Of a DNA stretch of 64,000 bases, positions 25,050-32,799 are shown piece by piece. The stretch is from Amycolatopsis sp. 2-15 (GTDB lineage: Bacteria; Actinomycetota; Actinomycetes; Mycobacteriales; Pseudonocardiaceae), in the NCBI RefSeq assembly GCF_030285625.1, contig NZ_CP127294.1, positions 6,790,001 to 6,854,000 on the forward strand. Reading direction: 5' to 3'. The translations under genes and the position numbers were made by a program. The notes beneath the pieces are model-generated. The model saw only the letters and a list, made by a program, of their open reading frames with translations, searched no databases and was not told where the DNA came from. Positions within the stretch are counted from its first letter, which is position 1; each line of letters starts with the position of its first letter.

Positions 25050-27284
25050 GTGGACGAGACGGAAGCACCGACGCTCGACCGGCCGGACATCACCGGCCGG
25101 CTGCCCCGCTACCGGCTGCTGCGCCAGCTCGCCAAGACGAACATGAGCGAGGTCTTCGAGGCCTACGACCTCGTCGCGCAGCGGCCCGTGGCGCTCAAGG
25201 TCGTCGGGCCGGAGTTCGTGGCCGAGCCGGGGTTCCGCAAGCGCTTCGAGCGCGAGACGAGCATCGCGCTGGCCCTGGACCACCCGCACATCGTCGCGTC
25301 CTACAACGCCGGGTTCTCCGCCGACGGGCACTTCGGGTACCTCGCGATGCAGTTCGTGCTCGGCACGAACCTCGCGCGGCTCATCCACCGACGTGGGGCG
25401 CTGTCGTTCGAGCAGACCGTGGCGATCGGCCGCGGCGTCGGTGCGGCGCTGGACGCCGCGCACGCCAGCAACCTGGTGCACCGCGACGTGAAGCCGGGCA
25501 ACATCCTGCTCGAAGACGCGACCGGTGGCGTGTACCTGTGCGACTTCGGCATCGCACGCAACCTCGACCTCACGCGGCTCACGGCCACCGGCGCGTTCCT
25601 GGGCACGATGAACTACGCGGCCCCGGAACAACGCGAGGGCCGGCCGGTCGGCGCGGCCGCCGACGTGTACGCGCTGGCGTGCGTGCTCTACGAATGCCTT
25701 TCCGGCAGTCCGCCGCACCACCACGCCGACTTCGCGCACCCTGGCGTCGCCGCGTTGCGCCGGGCCCTCGACCGGGATCCGGCCCAGCGGCACCGGAGCT
25801 GCGCGGAGCTCGTCGACGACCTCGTGGCCACGACCCGGGCCGCCGAACGGGCCGGGCGCCGCAAGCGCCGCTGGCAGGTGGCGGGCATCCCGGCCGCCGC
25901 GCTCGTGGTAGTGGCGTTGCTCGTGCTGTGGTTCACCACCGGCGGTTCGCCGGGCACCGCGGACTCGACACTGGCTCGCGTGCCCACCGCCCTGCGCGAC
26001 GGGTGCGCCGCGGCGAGCCAGCCCGTGGCCGGCGCGACCGCCACGGTGACGTGCCGCGGCGCGTCCGGGCAGGCGGCGACCACGGCGCTCTACGCGACTT
26101 CGCAGCAGGTCACGGCCGCGTACGCCGAGGCCGTCACGCGCGCGGGAGTCGACGCGGACCAGGGCGACTGCGCGACCGCGGCCGGCGGCGAACACCGTTA
26201 CCCCGCGACCGGGCCCGCGCGCGGGCGAGTGCTGTGCCAGGACCGCGACGGCACCGCCACCGTGGTCTGGACCGACGACCAGGCCCGCACCCTCACCCGC
26301 GCCGAAGCGCCCGACGGCGCCGCGCTGCGCAAGGCGTGGGCCGGCTGGACGGACTGGGCGCCCGCCGCGTTTCCCACCCTGGACGAAAAGGCTCTGCTCG
26401 ACGTCGCCGCCGGCTCCGCGTGCCGGCGCGCGGCACCCGCGGACCTCGACGCGTATCCCGGTGCCGTCGCGGGGATCACGTGCACGCCGCAGGGCACGGG
26501 CGCGCGCCAGGTGTCGTACTTCCGGTTCGCCGGCTTGCCGGCGCTGCGCTCGGCGTTCACCGGTCTCGTCGGCGCGGCGAAGGCACCCAGCGGGAGCGGG
26601 TGCCCGGGCGGCGTTTTCCTCGGCACGACGCGGTTCGACTGGCTCAGCGTGGACCTCGGGCAGGTGCTGTGCCACCCCGGTCCCGAGGGCACGGTCGCGA
26701 TGGACTGGAGCCTCGAGGCGTTCTCGATGATCGGCCACGTCACCGGTTCCTCGACTGAGGCCGCCGGCGGGTGGTGGTCGCAATGGCACCTCGCGCCCTT
26801 GAGCCGGATCGTGAGCGAGGTGAACACCCACGCCACGCCGGCGTTCCCCACCGACGCCGAGCGCGCGCTGCTGCAGCACGTGCCACCGCAGTCGCGGCTG
26901 AACTGCGTGCGCCCGTCCGCGGACCAGAAGTGGCAGGACCTCGGTGCGGTGAACGCGGTCGCCGCCGTCGCGTGTGGACGGACGAGCGGCGCCGGGCTGG
27001 TGGTCTACTACCAGCTGCCCGACGCCGCGACGATGCGGCAGGTGTTCAACAGCACCGGCGACAGCGACGCCGCGTGCACGAGCCTGCCGAAGGACTTCTC
27101 GGGCGACCGGCCGTATTCACGCGGCGGCCGCACGGGCCGGCTCTCCTGCGCGACCGAGGATCCCGGCGGCGAGCGTGTACTCAAGTGGACGGACGACGCG
27201 ACGGGCATCGAGACGATCGCCCACCGCGGCAACGATCCGTTCGCGCTGATCGACTGGTGGACCCACGACGCCGGACCGGTGTGA
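25050..27284 (+). CDS. Receptor-type Ser/Thr protein kinase with three-repeat extracellular domain
   Basis: Membrane kinase of 744 residues. The kinase domain (about 20-265) has catalytic Lys50 (VALKVV), HRDVKPGN (D146) and CDFGIA (D165), then YAAPEQREG, so catalysis looks possible. The glycine-rich loop is degenerate (QLAKTNMSEVFEAYD, with none of the G-x-G-x-x-G glycines). A basic stretch and one membrane segment (about 277-297) lead to about 440 outer residues that look like three diverged copies of one module of about 140 residues. The second and third begin AFPT-x-x-E-(K/R)-ALL and carry similarly spaced Cys. No PASTA domains. The start is GTG 25050 with GGGGGA upstream. An MmpS-like lipoprotein and an FHA protein follow, suggesting a signalling module. 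Confidence 0.88.
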   Translation: MDETEAPTLDRPDITGRLPRYRLLRQLAKTNMSEVFEAYDLVAQRPVALKVVGPEFVAEPGFRKRFERETSIALALDHPHIVASYNAGFSADGHFGYLAMQFVLGTNLARLIHRRGALSFEQTVAIGRGVGAALDAAHASNLVHRDVKPGNILLEDATGGVYLCDFGIARNLDLTRLTATGAFLGTMNYAAPEQREGRPVGAAADVYALACVLYECLSGSPPHHHADFAHPGVAALRRALDRDPAQRHRSCAELVDDLVATTRAAERAGRRKRRWQVAGIPAAALVVVALLVLWFTTGGSPGTADSTLARVPTALRDGCAAASQPVAGATATVTCRGASGQAATTALYATSQQVTAAYAEAVTRAGVDADQGDCATAAGGEHRYPATGPARGRVLCQDRDGTATVVWTDDQARTLTRAEAPDGAALRKAWAGWTDWAPAAFPTLDEKALLDVAAGSACRRAAPADLDAYPGAVAGITCTPQGTGARQVSYFRFAGLPALRSAFTGLVGAAKAPSGSGCPGGVFLGTTRFDWLSVDLGQVLCHPGPEGTVAMDWSLEAFSMIGHVTGSSTEAAGGWWSQWHLAPLSRIVSEVNTHATPAFPTDAERALLQHVPPQSRLNCVRPSADQKWQDLGAVNAVAAVACGRTSGAGLVVYYQLPDAATMRQVFNSTGDSDAACTSLPKDFSGDRPYSRGGRTGRLSCATEDPGGERVLKWTDDATGIETIAHRGNDPFALIDWWTHDAGPV

Positions 27285-27295
27285 GCGCCGGTCCC

Positions 27296-27781
27296 TCAGC
27301 CCTGCACGGTCCCGCCGACGGACGCGCTGCCGCTGATGTGCGAACCGGGCGAACCCGCGCTGCCGGCGCCCGTGTGGATGCCTTCCTTGCCGTCGATGAT
27401 CGAGAACATGTCGACGGTGCCCTTCGTGCCACCCGCGTAGGAGATCTCGAGCGTCCACTGGTGCGGTTTGCCGTCGGCCGGCACGGTGAGCGACTGGCGC
27501 CACGGGAGAGCCACCGCGCCGGTCTGCTTCGTCTCGCCGTCGAGCGTGTACTTGATCTGGGTCAGCTTGCCCTCGCCCGTCGCGTTGAGCACGAGGGTGT
27601 GAGGCTCACGGTCGGGCACCGAGGTCGAAGGCGGGGCGACCGAGGAGGAGGATGCGGGTGCGGACGTCGACGGTGTCGACGCCACGGGGGCCGGGTCACT
27701 CCCGCACGCGGAGAGGGCGGCGAGCAGAGCCGCGACGGCCACGGGGGCGGCGCCCGCCCGGGCTGTGGTGCGAAGATCCAT
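27296..27781 (-). CDS. MmpS-like secreted lipoprotein
   Basis: Exported protein of 161 residues. The signal sequence ends in a lipobox (LLAALSAC, Cys26) and is followed by a Ser/Thr/Pro linker (about 27-55). The folded part, about 60-145 (HTLVLNATGEGKLTQIKYTL ... VALPWRQSLTVP ... TVDMFSIIDGKEGIHTGAG), resembles the small beta domain of MmpS-type transport-accessory proteins, with the LPW and I-x-D-G-K landmarks. The match is by eye and other small beta-sandwich lipoproteins are possible. The ATG at 27781 has no strong ribosome-binding site. It is divergent from the FHA gene and convergent with the kinase gene across 11 bases. Confidence 0.65.
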   Translation of the reverse strand: MDLRTTARAGAAPVAVAALLAALSACGSDPAPVASTPSTSAPASSSSVAPPSTSVPDREPHTLVLNATGEGKLTQIKYTLDGETKQTGAVALPWRQSLTVPADGKPHQWTLEISYAGGTKGTVDMFSIIDGKEGIHTGAGSAGSPGSHISGSASVGGTVQG

Positions 27782-27836
27782 GCGCGCACCGTACCGGCCT
27801 GCGACGGGACCGGTCCCCGATTCGAGAGGACCCGAG

Positions 27837-28589
27837 GTGACCTCCTTCCCCGCTGACGACCCCGCGTCCGAGACACCCGGCGCCGTCGTGGTCCGCGGCC
27901 TGGCGGGCACGGCCGTGGTACTGCCCGCCGAGTACGCGCGGCTGCCGTTCGGCCGGCAGCCCGGCCCGGACGGCGTGAAGGTCGGCGAGGACGACCCGCG
28001 CGTGAGCCGGGAGCACGGCGCGCTGACGTACCGGCGGGGCTGGTGGCTGCTGAGCAACTCGGGCCACACGCCGATCGAGTTCTCCCCCACGCGGCTGCTG
28101 CACTCCGACGACGAGCCTGAACCGCTGCCGGCGGGCTTCACCACGCTGCTCGTGGTCGGCTCGGGCGGGCGCAAGCACCCGCTCGAGGTCCGCGTGAACG
28201 CGCCCGACCACAACCGCCCGATGCCCGTCACCGGCCCGACCCTGCCCGGCCGGCAGTGGGACCTCACCACCACCCAGCGGCTCGTGCTCACGGTGCTCGG
28301 CCAGCAGTACCTACGGCGGGAGGTCCCGGCGCAGCCCATGAGCCGCGGCCACGTCGCCGAGATCATGGGCGAGCTCGAACCCGGCGGCGAGTGGGACGTG
28401 CGGAAGGTCGACCGCGTGATCGCCACCGTGCGCGATCGGCTCTCGGGCCAGGGCGTGCGCGGGCTCAAGCGCACAGAGGTGCCGGAGCCGATCGGGAACT
28501 CGCTCAACCACAACCTGCTGACGGAGCTGGCGATCACCACGAACTCACTGACCCGCGCCGACCTGGACGTGCTGGACCGGCTCGACTAG
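27837..28589 (+). CDS. FHA-domain protein with C-terminal helical (winged-helix-like) region
   Basis: Cytoplasmic protein of 250 residues starting at GTG 27837 (AGAGGA upstream). The N-terminal FHA domain, a phosphothreonine reader, is visible as PFGRQP ... DDPRVSREHGALTYRRGWWLLSNSG with the conserved G-R, S-R-x-H and N residues. Residues about 135-250 (TTTQRLVLTVLGQQYLRREV ... GHVAEIMGELEPGGEWDVRKVDRVIATVRDRL) are helical and look like a DNA-binding winged-helix or bundle domain, which is inference. Together with the receptor kinase just upstream it could form a phospho-relay to transcription. Confidence 0.8.
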   Translation: MTSFPADDPASETPGAVVVRGLAGTAVVLPAEYARLPFGRQPGPDGVKVGEDDPRVSREHGALTYRRGWWLLSNSGHTPIEFSPTRLLHSDDEPEPLPAGFTTLLVVGSGGRKHPLEVRVNAPDHNRPMPVTGPTLPGRQWDLTTTQRLVLTVLGQQYLRREVPAQPMSRGHVAEIMGELEPGGEWDVRKVDRVIATVRDRLSGQGVRGLKRTEVPEPIGNSLNHNLLTELAITTNSLTRADLDVLDRLD

Positions 28590-28621
28590 CCGGTGTCGCG
28601 GCGGTCAACGGCTGTGGGCAG

Positions 28622-28987
28622 CTAGGACCCCTTGGCGAAGACCCGCACCGCGACCGCCGTCGCCACACCGACCACCGCGAGCACGATCCCCACGACCAGC
28701 AGCCCCGACGCCGCCAGCGCGACGGCCGCCGCCGTGAACAACGCGAACTCCAGGATGAAACGTGTCGGCTCCGGCGCCCGCCGCGGCGCCTTCGGGGCCA
28801 CCACGAGCGCCCAGATCGCCCCCGCCAGCACCGGCCACAGCACTCCGCCGACGACGTTCAGCAGCACACTCCCGCCCAGCCGCGCCCCGGCGACCGCCAG
28901 GCCCGCCAGCAGGGCCAGCTCCGTGCAGAACCGCACGACGAGCACGAACCCGGGCAACCCCCGCAAAGCCGGACGTGTGGTGGTCAT
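28622..28987 (-). CDS. YrdB/DUF2568-family small membrane protein
   Basis: Protein of 121 residues with four predicted membrane segments: FVLVVRFCTELALLAGLAVAG, LLNVVGGVLWPVLAGAIWAL, FILEFALFTAAAVALAAS and VVGIVLAVVGVATAVAVRVF. The RFxxEL opening, the loop P-K-A-P-R-R-A-P after segment 2 and the overall size fit the YrdB (DUF2568) family, which has no known function. Convergent with the FHA gene, 32 bases away. Confidence 0.72.
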   Translation of the reverse strand: MTTTRPALRGLPGFVLVVRFCTELALLAGLAVAGARLGGSVLLNVVGGVLWPVLAGAIWALVVAPKAPRRAPEPTRFILEFALFTAAAVALAASGLLVVGIVLAVVGVATAVAVRVFAKGS

Positions 28988-29039
28988 GCCCGGCAGAATA
29001 GCGACCGGCCCGCGTCACCCGGCCGAGCTCCCCCGCCGA

Positions 29040-30164
29040 TCAGCGCGCCGGCTTCGTCTCGAGCCAGGTCACCACTCGCGCCCACGACGGGTTCGCCGGG
29101 TCGATCACCTCGAAGTGACCCGCGCCCGCGACGTTGAAGGTCTGGTCCGCGTACGGGCTGCGGGCCTGGGCCGCCGGGATGATGTCGTCCGCGTCGCCGT
29201 GGACGACCAGCAGGGGGGCGCCCGTGTCGACCGGGGTGGCGAGGGCGTAGCGGTCCGGGACAGTGGCCGGCGTGCCGCCGAGGAGAGCGGGGACCAGACC
29301 GTCGCCGGCGAGGGCGGCGACCGCCGGCACGTATGCGGGATCCGCTGCGACGGGGGCGCCGGCCGGGGCGGGCAAGTCAGGGTCGGCCAGTTCGCGGCCG
29401 AGGCGGGCGTCGGCCGCCCCGCGCAGGTCCAGTACGCCGGCGAGGGACACGACGGCGACCGGCGTGATCTTCGGGCCCGCACCCGGCGCGGAAACGGGTA
29501 GGGCGGAACGGCCGGCGGCCCAGGCCGAGAGCTGGCCGCCGGCGGAGTGGCCGACGAGGACCACGCGCGAGACGTCGAGGGCCGGGTCGAGGGTAGCGAC
29601 GGCGTCCACCGCCGCGGCGAAGTCGGTGAACGTGCCCGGCCGGCCGCCGCCGGGTTCGCCCAGGCGGCGGTACTCGACGTTCCACACCGCGTACCCGCGC
29701 GCGACTAGGTCGTCGGCCAGGCGGGTCAGCTGGCGGCGGTCGTACAGCGCGGTCCAGAACCCGCCGTGGGCGAGCACCACCACCGGGAACGGTCCGGCTC
29801 CCGCAGGCAGGTACAGCTCCCCCACCTGCGACGGCGACGGCCCATACGCAATGGTCCGGACCCTCGCACCCGCCGGGTCGTCGTAGCGGACGCCCCGCTC
29901 GGAGCTCACCAGAGTGTCGAGCGTGGCGAAGAACGCGGCGATCTCCGGCTGGTTCGCCCCCTTCGCGCGCGAGGCGTCCCACGCCGTGTCGTCGGTCCAC
30001 TCGACGAAGTCCAGCCAGGTGTCCGCCGACACCCGCACCAGGCGCGCGGACACGAAGCCGCGCCGGTCCCGGCGGAACGCCTCCACCATGCCCGGGCGGG
30101 TGGCCAGCATCGCCTGGGTCCGCTCGGGACGGACCGTGAAGGTCGTCAGCTCGATCACGGACAT
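29040..30164 (-). CDS. Fusion of an ABM-type dimeric barrel domain and an alpha/beta hydrolase
   Basis: Two-domain protein of 374 residues. Residues 1-95 (MSVIELTTFTVRPERTQAML ... WLDFVEWTDDTAWDASRA) look like a ferredoxin-like dimeric alpha-beta barrel of the antibiotic-biosynthesis-monooxygenase/DUF type. Residues about 100-374 are an alpha/beta hydrolase: HGGFW oxyanion motif, GHSAGGQLS nucleophile elbow, HGDADDIIP for the Asp, and GAGHFEVID for the His. The ATG at 30164 has GAGGAG 7 bases upstream. Immediately upstream is a perfect inverted repeat (30184-30206), so expression is probably ligand-regulated, but no adjacent regulator of a matching type is evident. Hydrolysis of a small ester or lactone is the best guess. 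Confidence 0.82.
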   Translation of the reverse strand: MSVIELTTFTVRPERTQAMLATRPGMVEAFRRDRRGFVSARLVRVSADTWLDFVEWTDDTAWDASRAKGANQPEIAAFFATLDTLVSSERGVRYDDPAGARVRTIAYGPSPSQVGELYLPAGAGPFPVVVLAHGGFWTALYDRRQLTRLADDLVARGYAVWNVEYRRLGEPGGGRPGTFTDFAAAVDAVATLDPALDVSRVVLVGHSAGGQLSAWAAGRSALPVSAPGAGPKITPVAVVSLAGVLDLRGAADARLGRELADPDLPAPAGAPVAADPAYVPAVAALAGDGLVPALLGGTPATVPDRYALATPVDTGAPLLVVHGDADDIIPAAQARSPYADQTFNVAGAGHFEVIDPANPSWARVVTWLETKPAR

Positions 30165-30183
30165 CGTCGGCTCCTCGGGCCGA

Positions 30184-30206
30184 ATTAGTCACTAAAAATG
30201 ACTAAT
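30184..30206. promoter_or_regulatory. Perfect AT-rich inverted repeat upstream of the hydrolase gene
   Basis: Arms ATTAGTCA (30184-30191) and TGACTAAT (30199-30206) are a perfect 8-base inverted repeat with a 7-base spacer. The left arm overlaps a second odd palindrome, TTAGT-C-ACTAA (30185-30195). It lies 20 bases upstream of the minus-strand hydrolase start, overlapping the likely promoter. In 70+% GC DNA this AT-rich dyad is conspicuous and looks like a MarR/HxlR- or TetR-class operator. Confidence 0.65.
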
Positions 30207-30345
30207 GAGGACCCTGGCCACACCATTCCCGGCGGGCAACCCGCGCCGCGGATCACCGGGGCGCGCCACACCGTCCACTGTGGTCCCGCACACGGCGGCA
30301 CCGCGGACCACTACGATGCAGGCGAGCCGACAGGAGAGTGATCCG

Positions 30346-31278
30346 ATGCCCGACGACGCCACCCCCGCCGACGGCGGCGATTCGCTCACCGAGCGGATCA
30401 CCGGCCGCCTCGCCGGGATGTCGCGGGCCGAGCGCGCCGTCGCCGAGTACCTGCGCCACCACGCGCGCGAGGCGATCTTCGCCACCGCCGAGCAGATCGG
30501 CTCGGCCACGGGCACGAGCGACGCCACCGTGGTCCGCACCGCCAAGACGCTCGGCTACAGCGGCTTGGCCGACATGCGCCAGCACCTCGCCCGGCAGGTG
30601 GTCACCGAGACCAGCCCGTCGATCGAGCTGCGCCACCGCCAGATCGGCGAGCCGACCGGCGCGCCCACGACCGTGCTCGCGCGAGTGTTCACCGAGGCGA
30701 CGGAGCGGCTGGCCGAGACCTGGCGCCTCGTCTCGGAGGAGGACTTCGAGCGGGCCGTGGACCTGCTCGCCGGCGCGCGCGAGGTGCTGGCCTTCGGCAT
30801 CGGCCCGTCGAGCTTCCTCGCCGGGTACGTGGCGCTGCGCCTGGGCCGCATGGGCCGGCGCGCCCGCGCCAGCGGTGCCACCGGGTTCCGCCTCGCCGAC
30901 GACCTGCTCGGCCTCGGTGAGGGCGACGTCGTGGTGCTGTTCCTGCCCAGCCGGCTCCTCGGCGACATCGAGGTGCTGCTCGACCGCACGCGCGAGGTCG
31001 GCGCGCGCACGCTGCTGATCACCGATTCGCTCGCACCCGTGTTCGGCGACCGCGTGGCCGTGGCTCTGCAGGCCACCCACTCCCCCAGCAACTTCACCGG
31101 CGAGATGCTCAGCGCCGAGGTGCTGGCCGACGCACTGCTGCTCGGGCTGGCCTCGCGCGACGAGGACCACGCCAACCGGACCTCGGAGCTGCTCACCACG
31201 TTGCGCTCGCGGCTGATCCAGGGCGACAGCCGCGACTACGTGCCGCGGCGCAAGTCGGGCAACCCCCGCAAGGGCTGA
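30346..31278 (+). CDS. RpiR/MurR-type transcriptional regulator (HTH_6 + SIS)
   Basis: Regulator of 310 residues. The N-terminal HTH_6 domain is clear (LAGMSRAERAVAEYLRHH ... FATAEQIGSATGTSDATVVRTAKTLGYSGLADMR), followed by a SIS phosphosugar-binding domain at about 130-270 (VLAFGIGPSSFLAGYVALRL, DVVVLFLPSRLLGDIEVLL). The ATG at 30346 has AGGAGA upstream. Such regulators sense phosphorylated sugars; the adjacent secreted wall protein and amino-sugar transporter/NagZ operon make N-acetyl-amino-sugar phosphate a plausible effector (inference). A short hairpin follows the stop. Confidence 0.88.
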   Translation: MPDDATPADGGDSLTERITGRLAGMSRAERAVAEYLRHHAREAIFATAEQIGSATGTSDATVVRTAKTLGYSGLADMRQHLARQVVTETSPSIELRHRQIGEPTGAPTTVLARVFTEATERLAETWRLVSEEDFERAVDLLAGAREVLAFGIGPSSFLAGYVALRLGRMGRRARASGATGFRLADDLLGLGEGDVVVLFLPSRLLGDIEVLLDRTREVGARTLLITDSLAPVFGDRVAVALQATHSPSNFTGEMLSAEVLADALLLGLASRDEDHANRTSELLTTLRSRLIQGDSRDYVPRRKSGNPRKG

Positions 31279-31285
31279 CCGTACG

Positions 31286-31300
31286 CCCGGAATGTCCGGG
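31286..31300 (+). terminator. Short hairpin after the RpiR gene
   Basis: CCCGGA-ATG-TCCGGG, a perfect 6-base stem with a 3-base loop, 8 bases past the stop, without a T tract. Possible weak terminator or chance. Confidence 0.35.
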
Positions 31301-31392
31301 GTTCACGGCCGCTGCGAACGCATTTGTACGGCGCGTGTATCGGCTCGGGCGAACCTGGTCACCACACCCACTGGGGATCAGGAGGACCGAAG

Positions 31393-32169
31393 ATGAGAAT
31401 CGCGAAACGCACGCTGGGCCTGGTCGCGTTCGCCGCGGCGCTGACGCTGTCGGGCATCGCGCCGGCGCTGGCCGCCGACGCGAGCGGCACCGTGCACACC
31501 GACTCCGGCGCGCCGCTCACCGTGCGTTCAGCGCCCGGCACCGGCGCGAGCTCCGTCGGCACCATCGCCGACGGCACCGCCGTGGTCATCGACTGCCAGA
31601 CCACCGGCGACACCGTGACCGGCAAGTACGGCACCAGCAACATCTGGGACCACGTCGCCGCCAAGGGCGGCTACATCACCGACACCTACGTCTACACCGG
31701 TTCCGACGGCCGCATCGCCCCGGACTGCACCGGCGTCCCGACGCCGCCGCAGAGCACCTGCTCCACCACCGGGCTCGGTGACGCGAAGACCTGCGCGCAG
31801 GCCGTCGCCTACGCCAAGACCCGCGTGCACACCACCAACATCGCGTCCTACGACGGCTGGTGTGACCGCATCAACGCCCAGAACTACGGGTTCTCCGCCA
31901 GCGGTTCCGAGACCGCGTACGTGCACTGGACCCAGATCCCCGCGCAGTACAAGCACGCCGGCGACCAGAACGTGCCGGCCGGCGGCCTCGCCTTCTTCTC
32001 CAACGGCGGCGCGGGCCACACCATGATCTCGATCGGCGGCGGCCAGTTCCTGTCGAACGACATCCACGGCGTGGGCACCTACACCCAGACCACGATCTCG
32101 GAGATCAAGAGCAAGTGGGGCCAGACCTACCTCGGCTGGTCGCAGCCGTGGTTCAAGGTCAACCACTGA
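31393..32169 (+). CDS. Secreted SH3b-domain protein with NlpC/P60-like C-terminal domain
   Basis: Exported protein of 258 residues. A Sec signal peptide (MRIAKRTLGLVAFAAALTLS ... ALA-AD, cleavage near residue 28) is followed by a bacterial SH3 domain (about 30-100: PLTVRSAPGTGASSVGTIADG ... GKYGTSNIWDHV), a Pro/Thr linker, and about 135 residues with WCDRI and GGAGHTMISIGGGQFLSNDI, reminiscent of the catalytic Cys and His regions of NlpC/P60 or CHAP amidases. Whether it is catalytic is not certain. The start has GGAGG 7 bases upstream. It probably acts on or binds peptidoglycan. A strong terminator follows. Confidence 0.78.
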   Translation: MRIAKRTLGLVAFAAALTLSGIAPALAADASGTVHTDSGAPLTVRSAPGTGASSVGTIADGTAVVIDCQTTGDTVTGKYGTSNIWDHVAAKGGYITDTYVYTGSDGRIAPDCTGVPTPPQSTCSTTGLGDAKTCAQAVAYAKTRVHTTNIASYDGWCDRINAQNYGFSASGSETAYVHWTQIPAQYKHAGDQNVPAGGLAFFSNGGAGHTMISIGGGQFLSNDIHGVGTYTQTTISEIKSKWGQTYLGWSQPWFKVNH

Positions 32170-32278
32170 CCGGTCCGGCACTGACCGATCCAGCCCCTTC
32201 ACGATCCAGCACTGAACCTTCCAGCGCCGCTCGGTCCACCGCCTAACGGTCGACCCCAACCCGCTCGGGGAGCGCACC

Positions 32279-32313
32279 AAGGCCCCGCCCGGCACTCCGC
32301 CGGGCGGGGCCTT
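32279..32313 (+). terminator. Strong intrinsic terminator
   Basis: Perfect 15-base stem (AAGGCCCCGCCCGGC / GCCGGGCGGGGCCTT) with a 5-base loop, running into TTTCC. It lies 110 bases downstream of the SH3-protein gene and isolates it from the transporter operon. Confidence 0.85.
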
Positions 32314-32714
32314 TCCGTGTGCCGCCCCTATGCGCGGCAGGCGTTTTCACGATGTCCCGGACAGCGGGCCTCGCCCGCCCGAACATCGATCGCGGGCTTC
32401 CGTACGCTCGCGGGGCGAGGTCCGCTCTCGTCGTCGCCCCCCGCCTCGCCGATTTCCCGCTGCCCGCCCGCCAGGCGGACCAGCCCGTACCACTGGACCG
32501 GCCCCGGTCGCCTCTCGCGGACAGCTTCTGTCCGCGTCGCGCACTCCGGCGAGGTCTTCACGAACAACCGCCACGGAGAGACAAACCCTGCCCGGTAAAG
32601 GTTTTCCGGTGCGCCACCTGCACCTTTGCGCCGCGCACCGGTAACCGCCCGGACACGCAGCGTCAAACTCCCCGTCGCATTTACAACGTCTTGGCAACCG
32701 GCTTGACACCAGCT

Positions 32715-32728
32715 GTGGTCCGGACCAC
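32715..32728. promoter_or_regulatory. DasR-responsive-element-like operator 1
   Basis: GTGGTCCGGACCAC is a perfect 14-base palindrome. Extended to 16 bases it matches the DasR (GntR/HutC family) dre consensus ACTGGTCTAGACCACT at 12 positions, keeping both TGGTC/GACCA half sites. It lies 85 bases upstream of the solute-binding-protein start, close behind a TTGACA box. Confidence 0.65.
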
Positions 32729-32738
32729 TCTGCTCAAC

Positions 32739-32754
32739 ATTGGTCTACACCATT
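32739..32754. promoter_or_regulatory. DasR-responsive-element-like operator 2
   Basis: ATTGGTCTACACCATT matches the dre consensus at 13 of 16 positions (core TGGTCTACACCA). It is 24 bases from the first site, centre to centre, so the two lie close to two helical turns apart (24/10.5 = 2.3). Paired sites of this kind fit repression by DasR, relieved by GlcN-6-P in Streptomyces. No dasR gene lies in this window. Confidence 0.6.
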
Positions 32755-32799
32755 TGTCACTCGACCGGCCTGGGGGCCGGACACCGAAAGGACAGACAA

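Larger units (their letters stand above)
32314..32799. other. Leader region of the transporter operon; no gene seen
   Basis: The stretch between the SH3-protein stop (32169) and the binding-protein start is 630 bases. It holds the terminator, then about 380 bases in which I see no convincing gene on either strand, then a promoter-proximal part with TTGACA at 32703-32708 (possible -35), two DasR-like operators and the ribosome-binding site. The space is large enough for a long leader or small RNA, but I have no evidence for one. Confidence 0.5.

Noticed and set aside
23895..26879. 994-codon open frame on the minus strand
   Set aside because: It covers the kinase gene antisense and part of the acyl-CoA ligase out of frame; no protein-like composition or motif.
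32314..32700. Possible small RNA or riboswitch in the long leader of the transporter operon
   Set aside because: No conserved riboswitch core or second strong hairpin was recognisable by eye; kept only as an unassigned leader.
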